Below, piece after piece: positions 43,919 to 52,648 of a stretch of DNA of 64,000 nucleotides. Under the pieces are notes generated by a model, which did not search any database, was not told where the DNA came from, and was given only the letters and a program-made list of their open reading frames with translations. The translations under genes were made by a program, and so were the position numbers. The stretch's first letter is position 1. The number at the start of each line of letters is the position of its first letter. The stretch comes from Mesorhizobium sp. B2-1-1 (GTDB taxonomy: Bacteria; Pseudomonadota; Alphaproteobacteria; Rhizobiales; Rhizobiaceae), in NCBI RefSeq assembly GCF_006442975.2, contig NZ_CP083954.1, positions 3,107,501 to 3,171,500 on the forward strand, read 5' to 3'.

Positions 43919-44542
43919 TCAATAAACTGGCGGCGAAACCACCCAGATGACGACCGCCGGCTCCATTCCCGGATTGCGCCAGCGGAATGGCTTGCCCTCG
44001 AAGCGAAAGGAATCGCCTTCGCCGAGCCGATGCCATGTCCCCGATATTTCGATGTCGAACGTCCCCGACACGACATATCCAGCCTCTTCGGTCGGCCGAC
44101 GCGCCTCGCTCTTGAGCTCGGCGCCCGGCGCGAAGACGGAACGCAGCATCTCGAAGCTACCGCCGAGATCGGGCGACAGAAGCTCCTCCATGAGGCCGGA
44201 TTCGCTTGTGCCAAGGGTGCGGCGGCTGCCGGCCCGCACGACCGCGCCGCGCTCGCTTTCGACAGGCACGTCGTGGCCGAAGAACAGGCTGACCGGCACG
44301 CCGAACAGTTCGCCGAAAGCCCGGAGATCACTGAGCGACGGTGTCGACAGGCCGCGTTCGACCTGGCTGACCCAGCCGACCGACCGGCCGAGTTTCAGGG
44401 CGATCTCGGCGAGCGTCAACCCTCGCGCCTTGCGCAGCGCCCTGATGTCGCTGGCCAGCAATCGCTCGTAATTTCCCTGCAATGCTTTCGCTGTAGTTGG
44501 AGGCAAATCGCGCTCTCGTGAAAAAATCCCATCAAATTTCAT
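43919..44542 (-). CDS. XRE-family regulator with C-terminal cupin domain
   Basis: The 207-residue protein has an N-terminal helix-turn-helix (about 30-85; LRKARGLTLAEIALKLGRSVGWVSQVERGLSTPSLSDLRAFGELF). A C-terminal cupin sensor domain follows (about 130-205; PTEEAGYVVSGTFDIEISGTWHRLGEGDSFRF). This type commonly controls catabolism of amines and amino acids. The start at 44542 fits the family; the open frame extends 100 codons further without similarity. It is first in the operon with the two DMGDH-like genes and probably regulates them and the divergent nitroreductase gene. Confidence 0.88.
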   Translation of the reverse strand: MKFDGIFSRERDLPPTTAKALQGNYERLLASDIRALRKARGLTLAEIALKLGRSVGWVSQVERGLSTPSLSDLRAFGELFGVPVSLFFGHDVPVESERGAVVRAGSRRTLGTSESGLMEELLSPDLGGSFEMLRSVFAPGAELKSEARRPTEEAGYVVSGTFDIEISGTWHRLGEGDSFRFEGKPFRWRNPGMEPAVVIWVVSPPVY

Positions 44543-44581
44543 GAGATGCCGGAGCGGTGAAAAAATCAAGCGGATTTTCAC
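44518..44581. promoter_or_regulatory. Candidate operator: three GTGAAAA(AA)TC copies at the XRE start
   Basis: GTGAAAAAATC occurs at 44518-44528 and 44557-44567 in direct orientation. Its inverse GATTTTCAC lies at 44573-44581. The last two form an inverted repeat around AAGCG. They straddle the XRE/cupin start codon in the 142-base divergent region shared with the nitroreductase gene. They are good candidates for autoregulatory binding sites. Confidence 0.45.
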
Positions 44582-44684
44582 GGGTGCACAAGATTTGCTT
44601 GCGCGATTTTGGCGGTTCATGCAAAGGCTCGGCCGCGAGCGGCGAGTGGGGACGTCCGATCGGGACACAGGGTAAGGACGGCCC

Positions 44685-45389
44685 ATGCTTGGAAAGAAGG
44701 CTCGAATCACGGCCGATGCCGAGATCGTCGACGACGCGATCGTATCGCGCCGGTCGGTGCGCGCTTTTCTGCCCGACATGGTCGACGACAACACGATCCG
44801 CGACATACTGGCGGTCGCGGCACGCGCCCCTTCCGGCACCAATATGCAGCCATGGCGGGTCTATGTCACCAAGGGCGACACCAAGCAGCGGATATCGGAT
44901 GCCATCCTGAATTCCGGCATCCGTGCTGAAAAGGCCGACTGGGACGAATATCGCTATTATCCCACGCAGTTCTTCGAACCCTACCTGACCCGCCGCCGCG
45001 CCAACGGTTTCGGGCTCTACGGCGCGCTCGGCATCGGTCGCCGCGAGGTCGACAAGATGCGTGCCCAGCACGACCGCAACTTCGTCTTCTTCGACGCGCC
45101 GGTCGGCATGATCTTCACCATCGACCGCCGGCTTAACCAGGGTTCCTGGATCGACTACGGCATGTTCCTGCAGAACATCATGGTTGCCGCGCGGGGCAGG
45201 GGCTTGCACACCTGTCCGCAGGCGGCGTTCGCGCCCTATCACCGGCAGATCAGGCCGGTGCTCGGCATTCCCGACGAGGAGATCGTCGTCTGCGGCATGG
45301 CGCTCGGTTATGAAGATACGTCGAAGCCCGAAAACGCCTTCCGAACCGACCGCGTGCCGCTGGAGGAATGGGTGACGTTCAGCGAGTAG
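44685..45389 (+). CDS. Nitroreductase family flavoprotein
   Basis: The 234-residue protein carries the FMN-binding nitroreductase signatures SRRSVRAFLPD (about 21-31), ARAPSGTNMQPWRVYV (about 46-61) and NIMVAARGRGLHTCPQ (about 164-179). A C-terminal MALGYED follows. The family reduces nitro groups, quinones or flavins with NAD(P)H. It is divergent from the XRE/DMGDH operon and may belong to the same regulon. The start ATG has only a weak purine run before it. Confidence 0.85.
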   Translation: MLGKKARITADAEIVDDAIVSRRSVRAFLPDMVDDNTIRDILAVAARAPSGTNMQPWRVYVTKGDTKQRISDAILNSGIRAEKADWDEYRYYPTQFFEPYLTRRRANGFGLYGALGIGRREVDKMRAQHDRNFVFFDAPVGMIFTIDRRLNQGSWIDYGMFLQNIMVAARGRGLHTCPQAAFAPYHRQIRPVLGIPDEEIVVCGMALGYEDTSKPENAFRTDRVPLEEWVTFSE

Positions 45390-45413
45390 GCCGCTGCTGC
45401 GCTGCGACATCCG

Positions 45414-46856
45414 CTATTCCGTGTTCATCTGGGCGCCATGGCCGCTGACATGGGCGCCATCCTGCGGCGTCAGCTTGAGATAGGCTGATAGCGCGCACAG
45501 CGTGATGACACCCTCGATCACGAACAGTATCCGGAAGTCATTGGCGACGGCCGGGCCGCCGCCGGCCAGAAACGATAGTGCCGCGGCGGCCAGGCCGACG
45601 CTGATCGCCACCGCCAGTTGCCACAATATGTAATAGAGCGCGCTGAAGCGGGCGAGCTGATCGGGCGCGATGTCGGAATAGGCAAGGTTGCCGGTCGACG
45701 CCCATTGCGCGGAACGGAAGACGCCGAAGATGAAGATGTAGGCAAGCACGATCCACACCGGTGTGGTCGCCTGCATCAGGGCAAAGCCCGCAACCATGGC
45801 CGCGACGACGGGCGTGTTGAAAACCAGCACGCGGCGGAAACCGAAGCGGTTGAGCAGGCGAGGCATGAAGACACGCATGACCACCGACCCGACCGCGGCG
45901 ACGAAGGTCAGCGATCCCGCCTGTACCGCGCTCATGCCGAAGCCGAGCTGGAACATCAGCGGCAGCAGGAAGACGACGGAGCTGAGGCCGATCGTGTCCA
46001 GACCGCCGCCGGTGAGGAAGGAGATGCGGAAGGTGCGGATGCGCAGGAGCTTGAGGTCGAGCAAGGGATTGCGCACGCGCAGGCAATAGAACGAGGCGAC
46101 CGTCAGGATGACCAGCGCCAGGGCAAGCTCGGCCGCGATCACGCCGGCGGCCGCATCTTTCGCCGCCAGCGAATCCATGCCGAAGACAAGCAGGACCATG
46201 CCGCTGCCGACCAGCAGGAAGCCCGGGAAATCGAACGGTGTGCGCACGGGTTTGGTCACCGTCGGAAACAGCGAGGCGGCAAGCACAGCCGCGGCCAGCG
46301 CGAAGGGCACGTTGATGAAGAAGATCCAGCGCCAGGAAATGTAAGTGGTCAGCGCGCCGCCGACGAGCGGACCGACGAGCGGGCCGGACTGGCCGGCCAG
46401 CGAGATATACATGTTGATCTTCAGCGTCCGGCTTCGAGGGAAGGTCGACAGGATGACGACCTGACCGAGCGTGCCCATCAGCGCGCCGCCGAAGCCCTGC
46501 AGCGCGCGGGCGCCGACCAGCGTCCAGATGTTGTCGGACAGGCCGCACAGCGCCGACGAGGCGGCGAATACCAGCAGCGCAAAGCAGTAGACGTTGCGCA
46601 GGCCGAAGCGGTCGGCAGCCCAACCGCCGAGCGGCATCGAGATGATCAGGCTGGCGACGTAGACCGTGATCAGCAGGCCAAGCTGGCTCGGTGGACGGCC
46701 AAGGCTTTCGCTGATGCCGGGCAGCGCCGTCACCACGACATTCTGGTCGAGACTGGTCATGAACACGCCGCAGGCGACCGTCAGCGGCAGCAGGAGCAGG
46801 GCTCTGGCTGGCACATCGGCGCGATCAGTGACGCCGGCGGATATTTCTGCGGTCAT
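45414..46856 (-). CDS. MFS drug:proton antiporter, DHA2 (14-helix) family
   Basis: The 480-residue protein has 13-14 predicted membrane helices. DHA2/EmrB signatures are present: TSLDQNVVVTALPGISESLG (helix 1, residues 34-53), LGGWAADRFGLRNVY (motif A) and GRPPSQLGLLITVYV before helix 2. GPLVGPLVGGALTTYISWRWIFFINVPFALAA matches motif C. It is probably an exporter of drugs or metabolites. No EmrA-like partner is adjacent. It is convergent with the nitroreductase gene. Confidence 0.88.
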   Translation of the reverse strand: MTAEISAGVTDRADVPARALLLLPLTVACGVFMTSLDQNVVVTALPGISESLGRPPSQLGLLITVYVASLIISMPLGGWAADRFGLRNVYCFALLVFAASSALCGLSDNIWTLVGARALQGFGGALMGTLGQVVILSTFPRSRTLKINMYISLAGQSGPLVGPLVGGALTTYISWRWIFFINVPFALAAAVLAASLFPTVTKPVRTPFDFPGFLLVGSGMVLLVFGMDSLAAKDAAAGVIAAELALALVILTVASFYCLRVRNPLLDLKLLRIRTFRISFLTGGGLDTIGLSSVVFLLPLMFQLGFGMSAVQAGSLTFVAAVGSVVMRVFMPRLLNRFGFRRVLVFNTPVVAAMVAGFALMQATTPVWIVLAYIFIFGVFRSAQWASTGNLAYSDIAPDQLARFSALYYILWQLAVAISVGLAAAALSFLAGGGPAVANDFRILFVIEGVITLCALSAYLKLTPQDGAHVSGHGAQMNTE

Positions 46857-47015
46857 GGAGATATTCGAACCAAACGGATGCGCGGATTCTGAAGACGGGT
46901 TTTGTTACCCTTCGGACCGGCTTGACGGCCATATCACGCCATTATGGCGGCCGCCGGTGCATTGCTGTAGCGTCAGAGCCGGCCGGCCTTGATGCCAGAA
47001 TCCCTCGAGGCGCGC

Positions 47016-47603
47016 CTACTGGACCTCGTAGCCGACTTCCTCGCTGGCGTGACACAGCGCCTTCCAGAAGGAGCGCGCGAAAGAGCGGAAGACGTAGATG
47101 TCGAACTGGTCGCCGCCGGTGCGTTGGATCTGGGCGAAGACATCGTGATGGGTGGTCGAGCGGCCGGCGCCGAGCGGGAAGGCAGGCAGCGCGAAATCGA
47201 TGGCGAAGAACTTCGCCAGCACCCATTCGGCCTTCGGTCCGGCGATGCGGATCGCGCTGCGGCCATGCGAAAGATCGGTCACCGTGCCGATGGCGGGGGT
47301 CACCACGCCCGCGAAAGCCGCGGCCAGCCCCTCGGCTTCGTCGGCTACGGTGAACTTTCCCGGTGCGAAACCGAATGCCGATTTGGCGCCATTGGTGGCG
47401 CCACCGCCGGCACCGTCGGGCAGCGCAAGCCCGGTGACGGCGCGGATGCATGATATCAGTTTCTTCTCTTCGCCCGGCCAGGCGGCGAGCTGCACGATCG
47501 AGCCCGGTCTCGTCTCGGTCAGGATGACCTCGACACCACGTTCGAAATTGCCGTGCGAGCCGACATGGAATTCCGGTTCCAGCGGTGAAAGGCGCTCAAC
47601 CAT
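47016..47603 (-). CDS. soxG: Sarcosine oxidase gamma subunit
   Basis: SoxG is the smallest folded structural subunit of heterotetrameric sarcosine oxidase, a GcvT-like fold without catalytic cofactors. The 195-residue protein has VTDLSHGRSAIRIAGPKAEWVLAKFFAIDF (about 100-130) and a C-terminal FDIYVFRSFARSFWKAL. The start at 47603 was chosen because it gives the family length and overlaps the soxA stop by 8 bases. It is the last gene of the soxBDAG operon. Confidence 0.93.
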   Translation of the reverse strand: MVERLSPLEPEFHVGSHGNFERGVEVILTETRPGSIVQLAAWPGEEKKLISCIRAVTGLALPDGAGGGATNGAKSAFGFAPGKFTVADEAEGLAAAFAGVVTPAIGTVTDLSHGRSAIRIAGPKAEWVLAKFFAIDFALPAFPLGAGRSTTHHDVFAQIQRTGGDQFDIYVFRSFARSFWKALCHASEEVGYEVQ

Positions 47604-50589
47604 GCATGCGGCTCCCGTCCGGATCGTAGAAGTGGTTGGAAACGATCTCGACCGGTCCGAACCGGTTGCGCAGCGGATCGGAGACATGGGCGCGCGAGCC
47701 GTGCCTGGCCTTGCCGCCTTTGACCAGCGCCAGCGCGATGTGCTTGCCGAGCGCCGGCGAATAGCAGCATGCCGTGATGTGGCCGATGGAGCCGTGCGGG
47801 TTGGACTCGTCAAGCTCCTCGACGATATGCGCGCCGCCGTTGAGCGGCCTGTTGTCGAGCGCGACCAGGCCGACAAGTTCCAGCCGGTCGGGCGAGATGA
47901 GGCCCTCGCGGTCCATCATCGCCGAGCCGATAAACGGTTTCTTCTTCGACAGCATCCAGTCGAGATGCAGGTCGCGCGCCGTGGTGCGGCCGTCGATCTC
48001 GGCGCCCGTCACATGGCCTTTCTCGATGCGCATCGTGCCCAGCGCTTCCAGTCCGTAGGTTGCCAGGCCGAACGGCTTGCCGGCCTCGACAAGCGTTTCC
48101 CAGACATGGGTGCCATGGTCGGCGCCGCAATAGACCTCGAACGCCATTTCGCCGGAGAAGGACAGCCGGCAGATCATCACCGGCACGCCAGCGATCTGGC
48201 CATGCACGATGCCCATGAACGGCAGCGCCGCATTGTCGACAGCGGTGCCGGCGACGCAGCCGGCCAGGATCTGCCTGGCTTTCGGCCCGCCGATCGCGGC
48301 ACCCGCCCACTGGTCGGTCACGGAGGTGACATGAACCTTGAGCTCCGGCCAGACCACATCGAGGAAATATTCCAGATGCTGCATAACCTTGCCGGCATTG
48401 GCCGTGGTGGTGGTCATCAGGTAATCCTGTTCGCCGAGCCGCCATGTGGTACCGTCGTCGAAGGCCAGCCCGTCCTCGCGCAGCATCAGTCCGTAGCGCG
48501 CCTTGCCCACGGCCAACGTGGAAAACATGTTGGTGTAGACACGGTCGAGGAATTCGGCCGCGTCCGGACCTTGCACCGCGATCTTGCCGAGCGTCGAGAC
48601 ATCGACGATGCCGGCGCTTTCGCGCGTTGCCCTGGCCTCGCGTACATAGGCCTGCTCGATCGTCTCACCGGCAAGGCCGTAGATCATCGGCCGGTACCAC
48701 AGGCCGGCGGAATACATGGTCGCGCCATTGGCGACATGCCAGTCATGCATCGGCGTCAGCCGTTCGGGCTTGAGGTCACCGAAGCGCTCCGCCGCCAGCG
48801 ATCCGATCGAAACCGGTGCAAAGGGCGCCCGGAAGCGTGTCGTGCCGACTTCCGGGATCGGCTTGCCCAGCGCCTCGGCCATGATGGCCAGGCCGGGGAC
48901 GTTGGAATTCTTGCCCTGGTCGGTCGCCATGCCGAGCGTGGTGTAGCGTTTCAGATGCTCGACCGAGACGAAGCCTTCGCGGTGCGCCAGCCGCACGTCC
49001 TCCGACGTCACGTCGTGCTGGAAGTCGACGAAGCTCTTGCCGCTGGCCCTGATCTCGAACACCGGCGCCGGATCGGGATCGCAAGCTACGGCTTCGACCG
49101 AGGGCAGTGCGGCCGGCGTGGCTTGCGCGCCTGCCGCGGCAAGGCCCGCGGCCCGGCCCTCGGTCATCGCTTCGGCGGTGGAAAAGCTGCCGGTGAAGGC
49201 GCCTGCGCCAATCCAGTTCTGCGTCGGCTTCGGCGGCAGGAAGGCTTGTCGGGCGGCATTCCACTCCGCCTTGGCGCCGGCCTGGCTGGCCAGATGGATG
49301 GTTGGCGACCAGCCCCCCGACATCAAGAGGCAGTCGGCATGGATGCTGCGGGCGTCGCCGGTGAGCGTGCCGTTGGCCATGTCGAAGCGCTGCAGCTTGA
49401 CGCCGGAGAGCGCCTTGCCGCCCTCAGTGGCGATCACGGCATGGCCGGGAAAGATCTCGGCTCCGGTCTCCTCGGCCAGCTTGCGCATTTCGCCCGAAAG
49501 CTCGGGACGGACATCGACAATCGCGGCAATCCTTGCGCCGGCCTTCTTCAGCGCCAGGGCGCAGCGATAGGCGCTGTCATTGTTGGTGAACAGCGCGACC
49601 GTCTGCCCCGCCAGCACGCCGAATTCGTTGGCGTAGCGCTCCGCGGCATGCGCCAGCATCACGCCCGGGCGGTCATTGCCCGGAAATACGAGCGGCCGTT
49701 CGAAAGCGCCGGTGGCCAAGACCACCGATCGGGCGCGGATCGCCCAATAGCGATGGCGCGGTTCGCCCTTGCCGGGTGTCTCCTTGTGATCGGTGACGCG
49801 CTCAAGGGCGGCAAGCGTATTGCTGTCGTAGTAGCCCCAGACCGTGGTGCGCGGCAGAAGCCGGACGTTGTCGTAACCCTCGAGCTGGGCCACGGTTCGC
49901 CTGGCCCAGTCGGCCGCCGGCAGGTCATCGATCGTCTCGTTCGACCAGTTGGCAGAGCCGCCGAAACGCGGATCGAGTTCGGCAAGCATGACGCGCGCGC
50001 CCTGATCAGCAGCGGCCTTGGCGGCCGTCAGCCCGGCAGGGCCGGAGCCGACCACCAGCACGTCGCAAAAGGCGTTCATGCGCTCATAGCGCGCCGGGTC
50101 GGCGGTGGAACCGGCCCGGCCGAGGCCGGCGGCGCGGCGGATGAAATGCTCGCAGAACATCCAGAAGCGCGTGCCCTTCAGCGGACCGATCACCGGACCC
50201 ATGAAGGTCTTGTAGTAGAAGCCGGCCGATAGGAGCTTGCCGCCGAGCTGGTTGACGGCGCTGACGTCCCAGGCCAGCGACGGAAAACGGTTCTGGCTGA
50301 CGGCGACCAGCCCGTCATGAAGCTCGACCATGGTCGCCGCGACGTTGGGCTCGCGGACCTCGCCCTTCAGCACCGTCACCAGCGCGTTCGGCTCTTCCAC
50401 GCCTGCTGTCAGGAGGCCGCGCGGGCGGTGGTATTTGAACGAGCGCCCGTAAAGCGTGACGCCGTTGGCCAGCAGCGCCGAAGCCAGCGTATCACCGGCA
50501 TGGCCGGTGTAGGGCGTGCCATCAAAGGTGAAGCGGATGGTCTTCAGCCAGTCGATGCGGCCGCCGGTCTCGGTCCGGCGCGGGCTCAC
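47596..50589 (-). CDS. soxA: Sarcosine oxidase alpha subunit
   Basis: SoxA is the 997-residue subunit that holds NAD+ and passes the sarcosine methyl group to tetrahydrofolate. It has an N-terminal ferredoxin-like segment (IRFTFDGTPYTGHAGDTLASALLANGV), an FAD/NAD-type domain (DVLVVGSGPAGLTAAKAAADQGA, near residue 175) and a C-terminal GcvT domain (from about 610). The start is GTG at 50589, overlapping the soxD stop by 4 bases. Sarcosine is oxidised to glycine with hydrogen peroxide and methylene-tetrahydrofolate. Confidence 0.95.
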   Translation of the reverse strand: MSPRRTETGGRIDWLKTIRFTFDGTPYTGHAGDTLASALLANGVTLYGRSFKYHRPRGLLTAGVEEPNALVTVLKGEVREPNVAATMVELHDGLVAVSQNRFPSLAWDVSAVNQLGGKLLSAGFYYKTFMGPVIGPLKGTRFWMFCEHFIRRAAGLGRAGSTADPARYERMNAFCDVLVVGSGPAGLTAAKAAADQGARVMLAELDPRFGGSANWSNETIDDLPAADWARRTVAQLEGYDNVRLLPRTTVWGYYDSNTLAALERVTDHKETPGKGEPRHRYWAIRARSVVLATGAFERPLVFPGNDRPGVMLAHAAERYANEFGVLAGQTVALFTNNDSAYRCALALKKAGARIAAIVDVRPELSGEMRKLAEETGAEIFPGHAVIATEGGKALSGVKLQRFDMANGTLTGDARSIHADCLLMSGGWSPTIHLASQAGAKAEWNAARQAFLPPKPTQNWIGAGAFTGSFSTAEAMTEGRAAGLAAAGAQATPAALPSVEAVACDPDPAPVFEIRASGKSFVDFQHDVTSEDVRLAHREGFVSVEHLKRYTTLGMATDQGKNSNVPGLAIMAEALGKPIPEVGTTRFRAPFAPVSIGSLAAERFGDLKPERLTPMHDWHVANGATMYSAGLWYRPMIYGLAGETIEQAYVREARATRESAGIVDVSTLGKIAVQGPDAAEFLDRVYTNMFSTLAVGKARYGLMLREDGLAFDDGTTWRLGEQDYLMTTTTANAGKVMQHLEYFLDVVWPELKVHVTSVTDQWAGAAIGGPKARQILAGCVAGTAVDNAALPFMGIVHGQIAGVPVMICRLSFSGEMAFEVYCGADHGTHVWETLVEAGKPFGLATYGLEALGTMRIEKGHVTGAEIDGRTTARDLHLDWMLSKKKPFIGSAMMDREGLISPDRLELVGLVALDNRPLNGGAHIVEELDESNPHGSIGHITACCYSPALGKHIALALVKGGKARHGSRAHVSDPLRNRFGPVEIVSNHFYDPDGSRMHG

Positions 50590-50882
50590 GATCTGCCCTC
50601 CGCCTTGCGCCGCGCGACCGGGCCGTGGTCGCCGCGTGCGAAGGCGACGCTGGAAATCTCATGCGTCAGCGTGTTGCGCACGACCCTGAGATGCGCGCGG
50701 CAGCCGCCGGAATGCTGCCAGATCTCGTTGTGGTCTCCGGCCGGGTTCAGCCGGTCATAGACATAGGCGTTCCAGGCTTCGAAGTTCTGCGAGGCGGGGT
50801 CGGGACGCTCGCGGTTGCCGTCACCCTGGTAGGTGAACTCGATGACGTCGCGCGGGCCGCAATAGGGACAAGTGATCAACAT
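50586..50882 (-). CDS. soxD: Sarcosine oxidase delta subunit
   Basis: This 98-residue zinc-binding subunit of heterotetrameric sarcosine oxidase has the expected ligands C5 and C8 (CPYCG) and H57 and C61 (HSGGC). The family motif RPDPASQNFEAWNAYVYDRLNPAGDHNEIWQH is present. It overlaps soxA by 4 bases and follows soxB by 54 bases. Confidence 0.95.
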   Translation of the reverse strand: MLITCPYCGPRDVIEFTYQGDGNRERPDPASQNFEAWNAYVYDRLNPAGDHNEIWQHSGGCRAHLRVVRNTLTHEISSVAFARGDHGPVARRKAEGRS

Positions 50883-50936
50883 CGGATATTCCTGGTGCAG
50901 CCTTGCTCGGTGAAGCCTTGCTTGGAGAGATATTGT

Positions 50937-52196
50937 TCAGTGCAGTCTGGGATTGGCGCCCTGGCCCTTGTCGTCGATCACCAGGCCGCGATGGAAGCGG
51001 TCGAGCGTGAAGGGGGCGTTGAGGTCATGCGGCTCGTCCTTGGCGATGGTCCAGGCAAAGCACCAGCCGGAGGCGGGCGTCGCCTTGAAGCCGCCATAGC
51101 ACCAGCCGCAGTTGAGATACATGCCGGGCAGGGGCCCGGTGGTGATGATGGGCGAGCCGTCCATCGACATGTCGCAGACGCCGCCCCAGGAGCGCAGCAT
51201 GCGCACGCGGGCAAGCCCCGGGAACAGCGCCAGCATCTCGCTCATCACCTCGTCGACGATGGGCAGGTTGCCGCGCTGGGCGTAGCTGTTGTAGCCGTCG
51301 ATGTCGCCGCCGTAGACGAGGCCGCCCTTGTCCGATTGCGACATGTAGAAATGGCCCATGCCGAACGTGACGACCGTATCGATGAAGGGCTTCAGCGATT
51401 CGGTGACGAAGGCCTGCAGCACATGGCTCTCGATCGGCATCGTCTCGATGCCGGCAAGCTGCATCACCCGGCCGGTGCTGCCGGCCACCGCGACCGCCAC
51501 CTTCTTGGCGCGGATGTCGCCGCGTGATGTGGTGACGCCGGTGATGCGGTCGCCGTCGCGCAGGAAGCCGGTGACCTCGCAATTCTCGATGATGTCGACG
51601 CCGCGCCGGTCGGCGCCGCGCGCATAGCCCCAGGCCACGGCGTCGTGGCGGGCGGTGCCGGCGCGCCGCTGCATCAGGCCGCCGACCACGGGGAAGCGCG
51701 CATCACTGGAAATATCGAGCGCGGGGATCAGGCGCTTAATTTGCGCCGGCGTCATCAGTTCGGCGTCGACACCGAGATGGCGCATGGCGTTGCCGCGCCG
51801 TGCATAGTCGTCGAACTGGGCCGGCGTGTGCGCCAGGTTCAGGCAGCCGCGCTGCGAGAACATGACGTTGTAGTTGAGATCGTGCGACAGGTTCTCCCAC
51901 AGCTTCATCGAATGCTCGTAGAAGCGGGTGTTGGCAGGCAGCAGATAGTTGGAGCGCACGGCGGTGGTGTTGCGGCCGACATTGCCGGAGCCGAGCCAGC
52001 CTTTTTCCAGCACCGCGACATTGGTGATGCCGTGTTCCTTGGCGAGATAATAGGCGGTCGACAACCCGTGCCCGCCGCCACCGATGATGATGACGTCGTA
52101 GGATGCCTTCGGGTCCGGCTTGCGCCAGGCCGGCTTCCAGTCCTTGTTTCCCTTGAGCGCATTCGCGAGCAGCGAAAGGGCCGAGTACTCTGCCAT
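50937..52196 (-). CDS. soxB: Sarcosine oxidase beta subunit
   Basis: SoxB is the catalytic flavin subunit, with noncovalent FAD and covalent FMN. The 419-residue protein has YDVIIIGGGGHGLSTAYYLAKEHG (33-56) and H184 in TARHDAVAWGYA, the position matching the FMN-linked histidine of known SoxB. A C-terminal GMYLNCGWCYGGFKATPASG follows. It is first in the soxBDAG operon. A good promoter lies at 52259-52230. Confidence 0.95.
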   Translation of the reverse strand: MAEYSALSLLANALKGNKDWKPAWRKPDPKASYDVIIIGGGGHGLSTAYYLAKEHGITNVAVLEKGWLGSGNVGRNTTAVRSNYLLPANTRFYEHSMKLWENLSHDLNYNVMFSQRGCLNLAHTPAQFDDYARRGNAMRHLGVDAELMTPAQIKRLIPALDISSDARFPVVGGLMQRRAGTARHDAVAWGYARGADRRGVDIIENCEVTGFLRDGDRITGVTTSRGDIRAKKVAVAVAGSTGRVMQLAGIETMPIESHVLQAFVTESLKPFIDTVVTFGMGHFYMSQSDKGGLVYGGDIDGYNSYAQRGNLPIVDEVMSEMLALFPGLARVRMLRSWGGVCDMSMDGSPIITTGPLPGMYLNCGWCYGGFKATPASGWCFAWTIAKDEPHDLNAPFTLDRFHRGLVIDDKGQGANPRLH

Positions 52197-52229
52197 GGAT
52201 ATGATGTCCGTTTCGGGCGATGCGGCAGA

Positions 52230-52259
52230 CTATAGAGCAGGCCGCACGCGCAAAGCCAA
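52230..52259 (-). promoter_or_regulatory. Predicted soxB promoter
   Basis: On the minus strand TTGGCT (52259-52254), an 18-base spacer and CTATAG (52235-52230) form a plausible sigma-70 promoter. The predicted start is about 25-30 bases before the soxB ATG. Confidence 0.45.
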
Positions 52260-52387
52260 TATTGCGCCATCGCCTTTCGACTGGCCGACGCTCCGGCCAC
52301 CGCCAGATCAGCGCAGGTGCGGTCGGATCAGGCGACGAGTCCGGGTGACGGGGTCCTTCGCCGGCGCGCTGTTGATGGAGCATTGAA

Positions 52388-52436
52388 CGAAAAAACCCGC
52401 CTGTGCGGCGGGTCGTTGGCGCAACTCAGCACCATG
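52388..52436 (-). ncRNA. Very short minus-strand transcript with own terminator, or attenuated leader of soxBDAG
   Basis: On the minus strand TTGACT (52472-52467), 18 bases and TAGATA (52448-52443) make a good promoter. Only about 25 bases beyond the predicted start comes an intrinsic terminator: ACCCGCC/GGCGGGT stem (52413-52395), loop of five, then six T (52395-52390). The next gene on this strand is soxB, about 195 bases on. The pair could produce a roughly 50-nt RNA, or be an attenuator in a long soxBDAG leader. No known riboswitch was recognised. Confidence 0.45.
52390..52413 (-). terminator. Intrinsic terminator on the minus strand
   Basis: A 7-bp GC-rich stem (ACCCGCC with GGCGGGT) with a short loop is followed on the minus strand by TTTTTT. 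It lies upstream of the soxB promoter and does not follow any minus-strand gene in the window. The surrounding 452-base gap (52197-52648) has no other recognisable gene. Confidence 0.65.
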
Positions 52437-52648
52437 ACTGAATATCTACCATAGCTGCCTTCACCCAGTCAAGAAGAAATTCCTATCATAAAGCTGCCGG
52501 CACAACGGGACTGGCGGTCGTCAGGTCTTTGTTGCCCCGAGTTCGGAGCCCTGGCGGTCGGATGCGACGGCTTGCCCCATGATATGGCCGTCTTTATCAA
52601 GGACAGGCAAATTCAATTGCCATTGCCGCCTTGAGTCGCCAACAAATC

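Noticed and set aside
41360..44521. 1053-codon plus-strand open frame opposite the DMGDH-like and XRE genes
   Set aside because: The translation has no domain and spans several well-supported antisense genes and their junctions.
47152..50232. 1026-codon plus-strand open frame opposite soxA/soxG
   Set aside because: It is a low-complexity shadow of soxA, which has clear motifs in the other strand.
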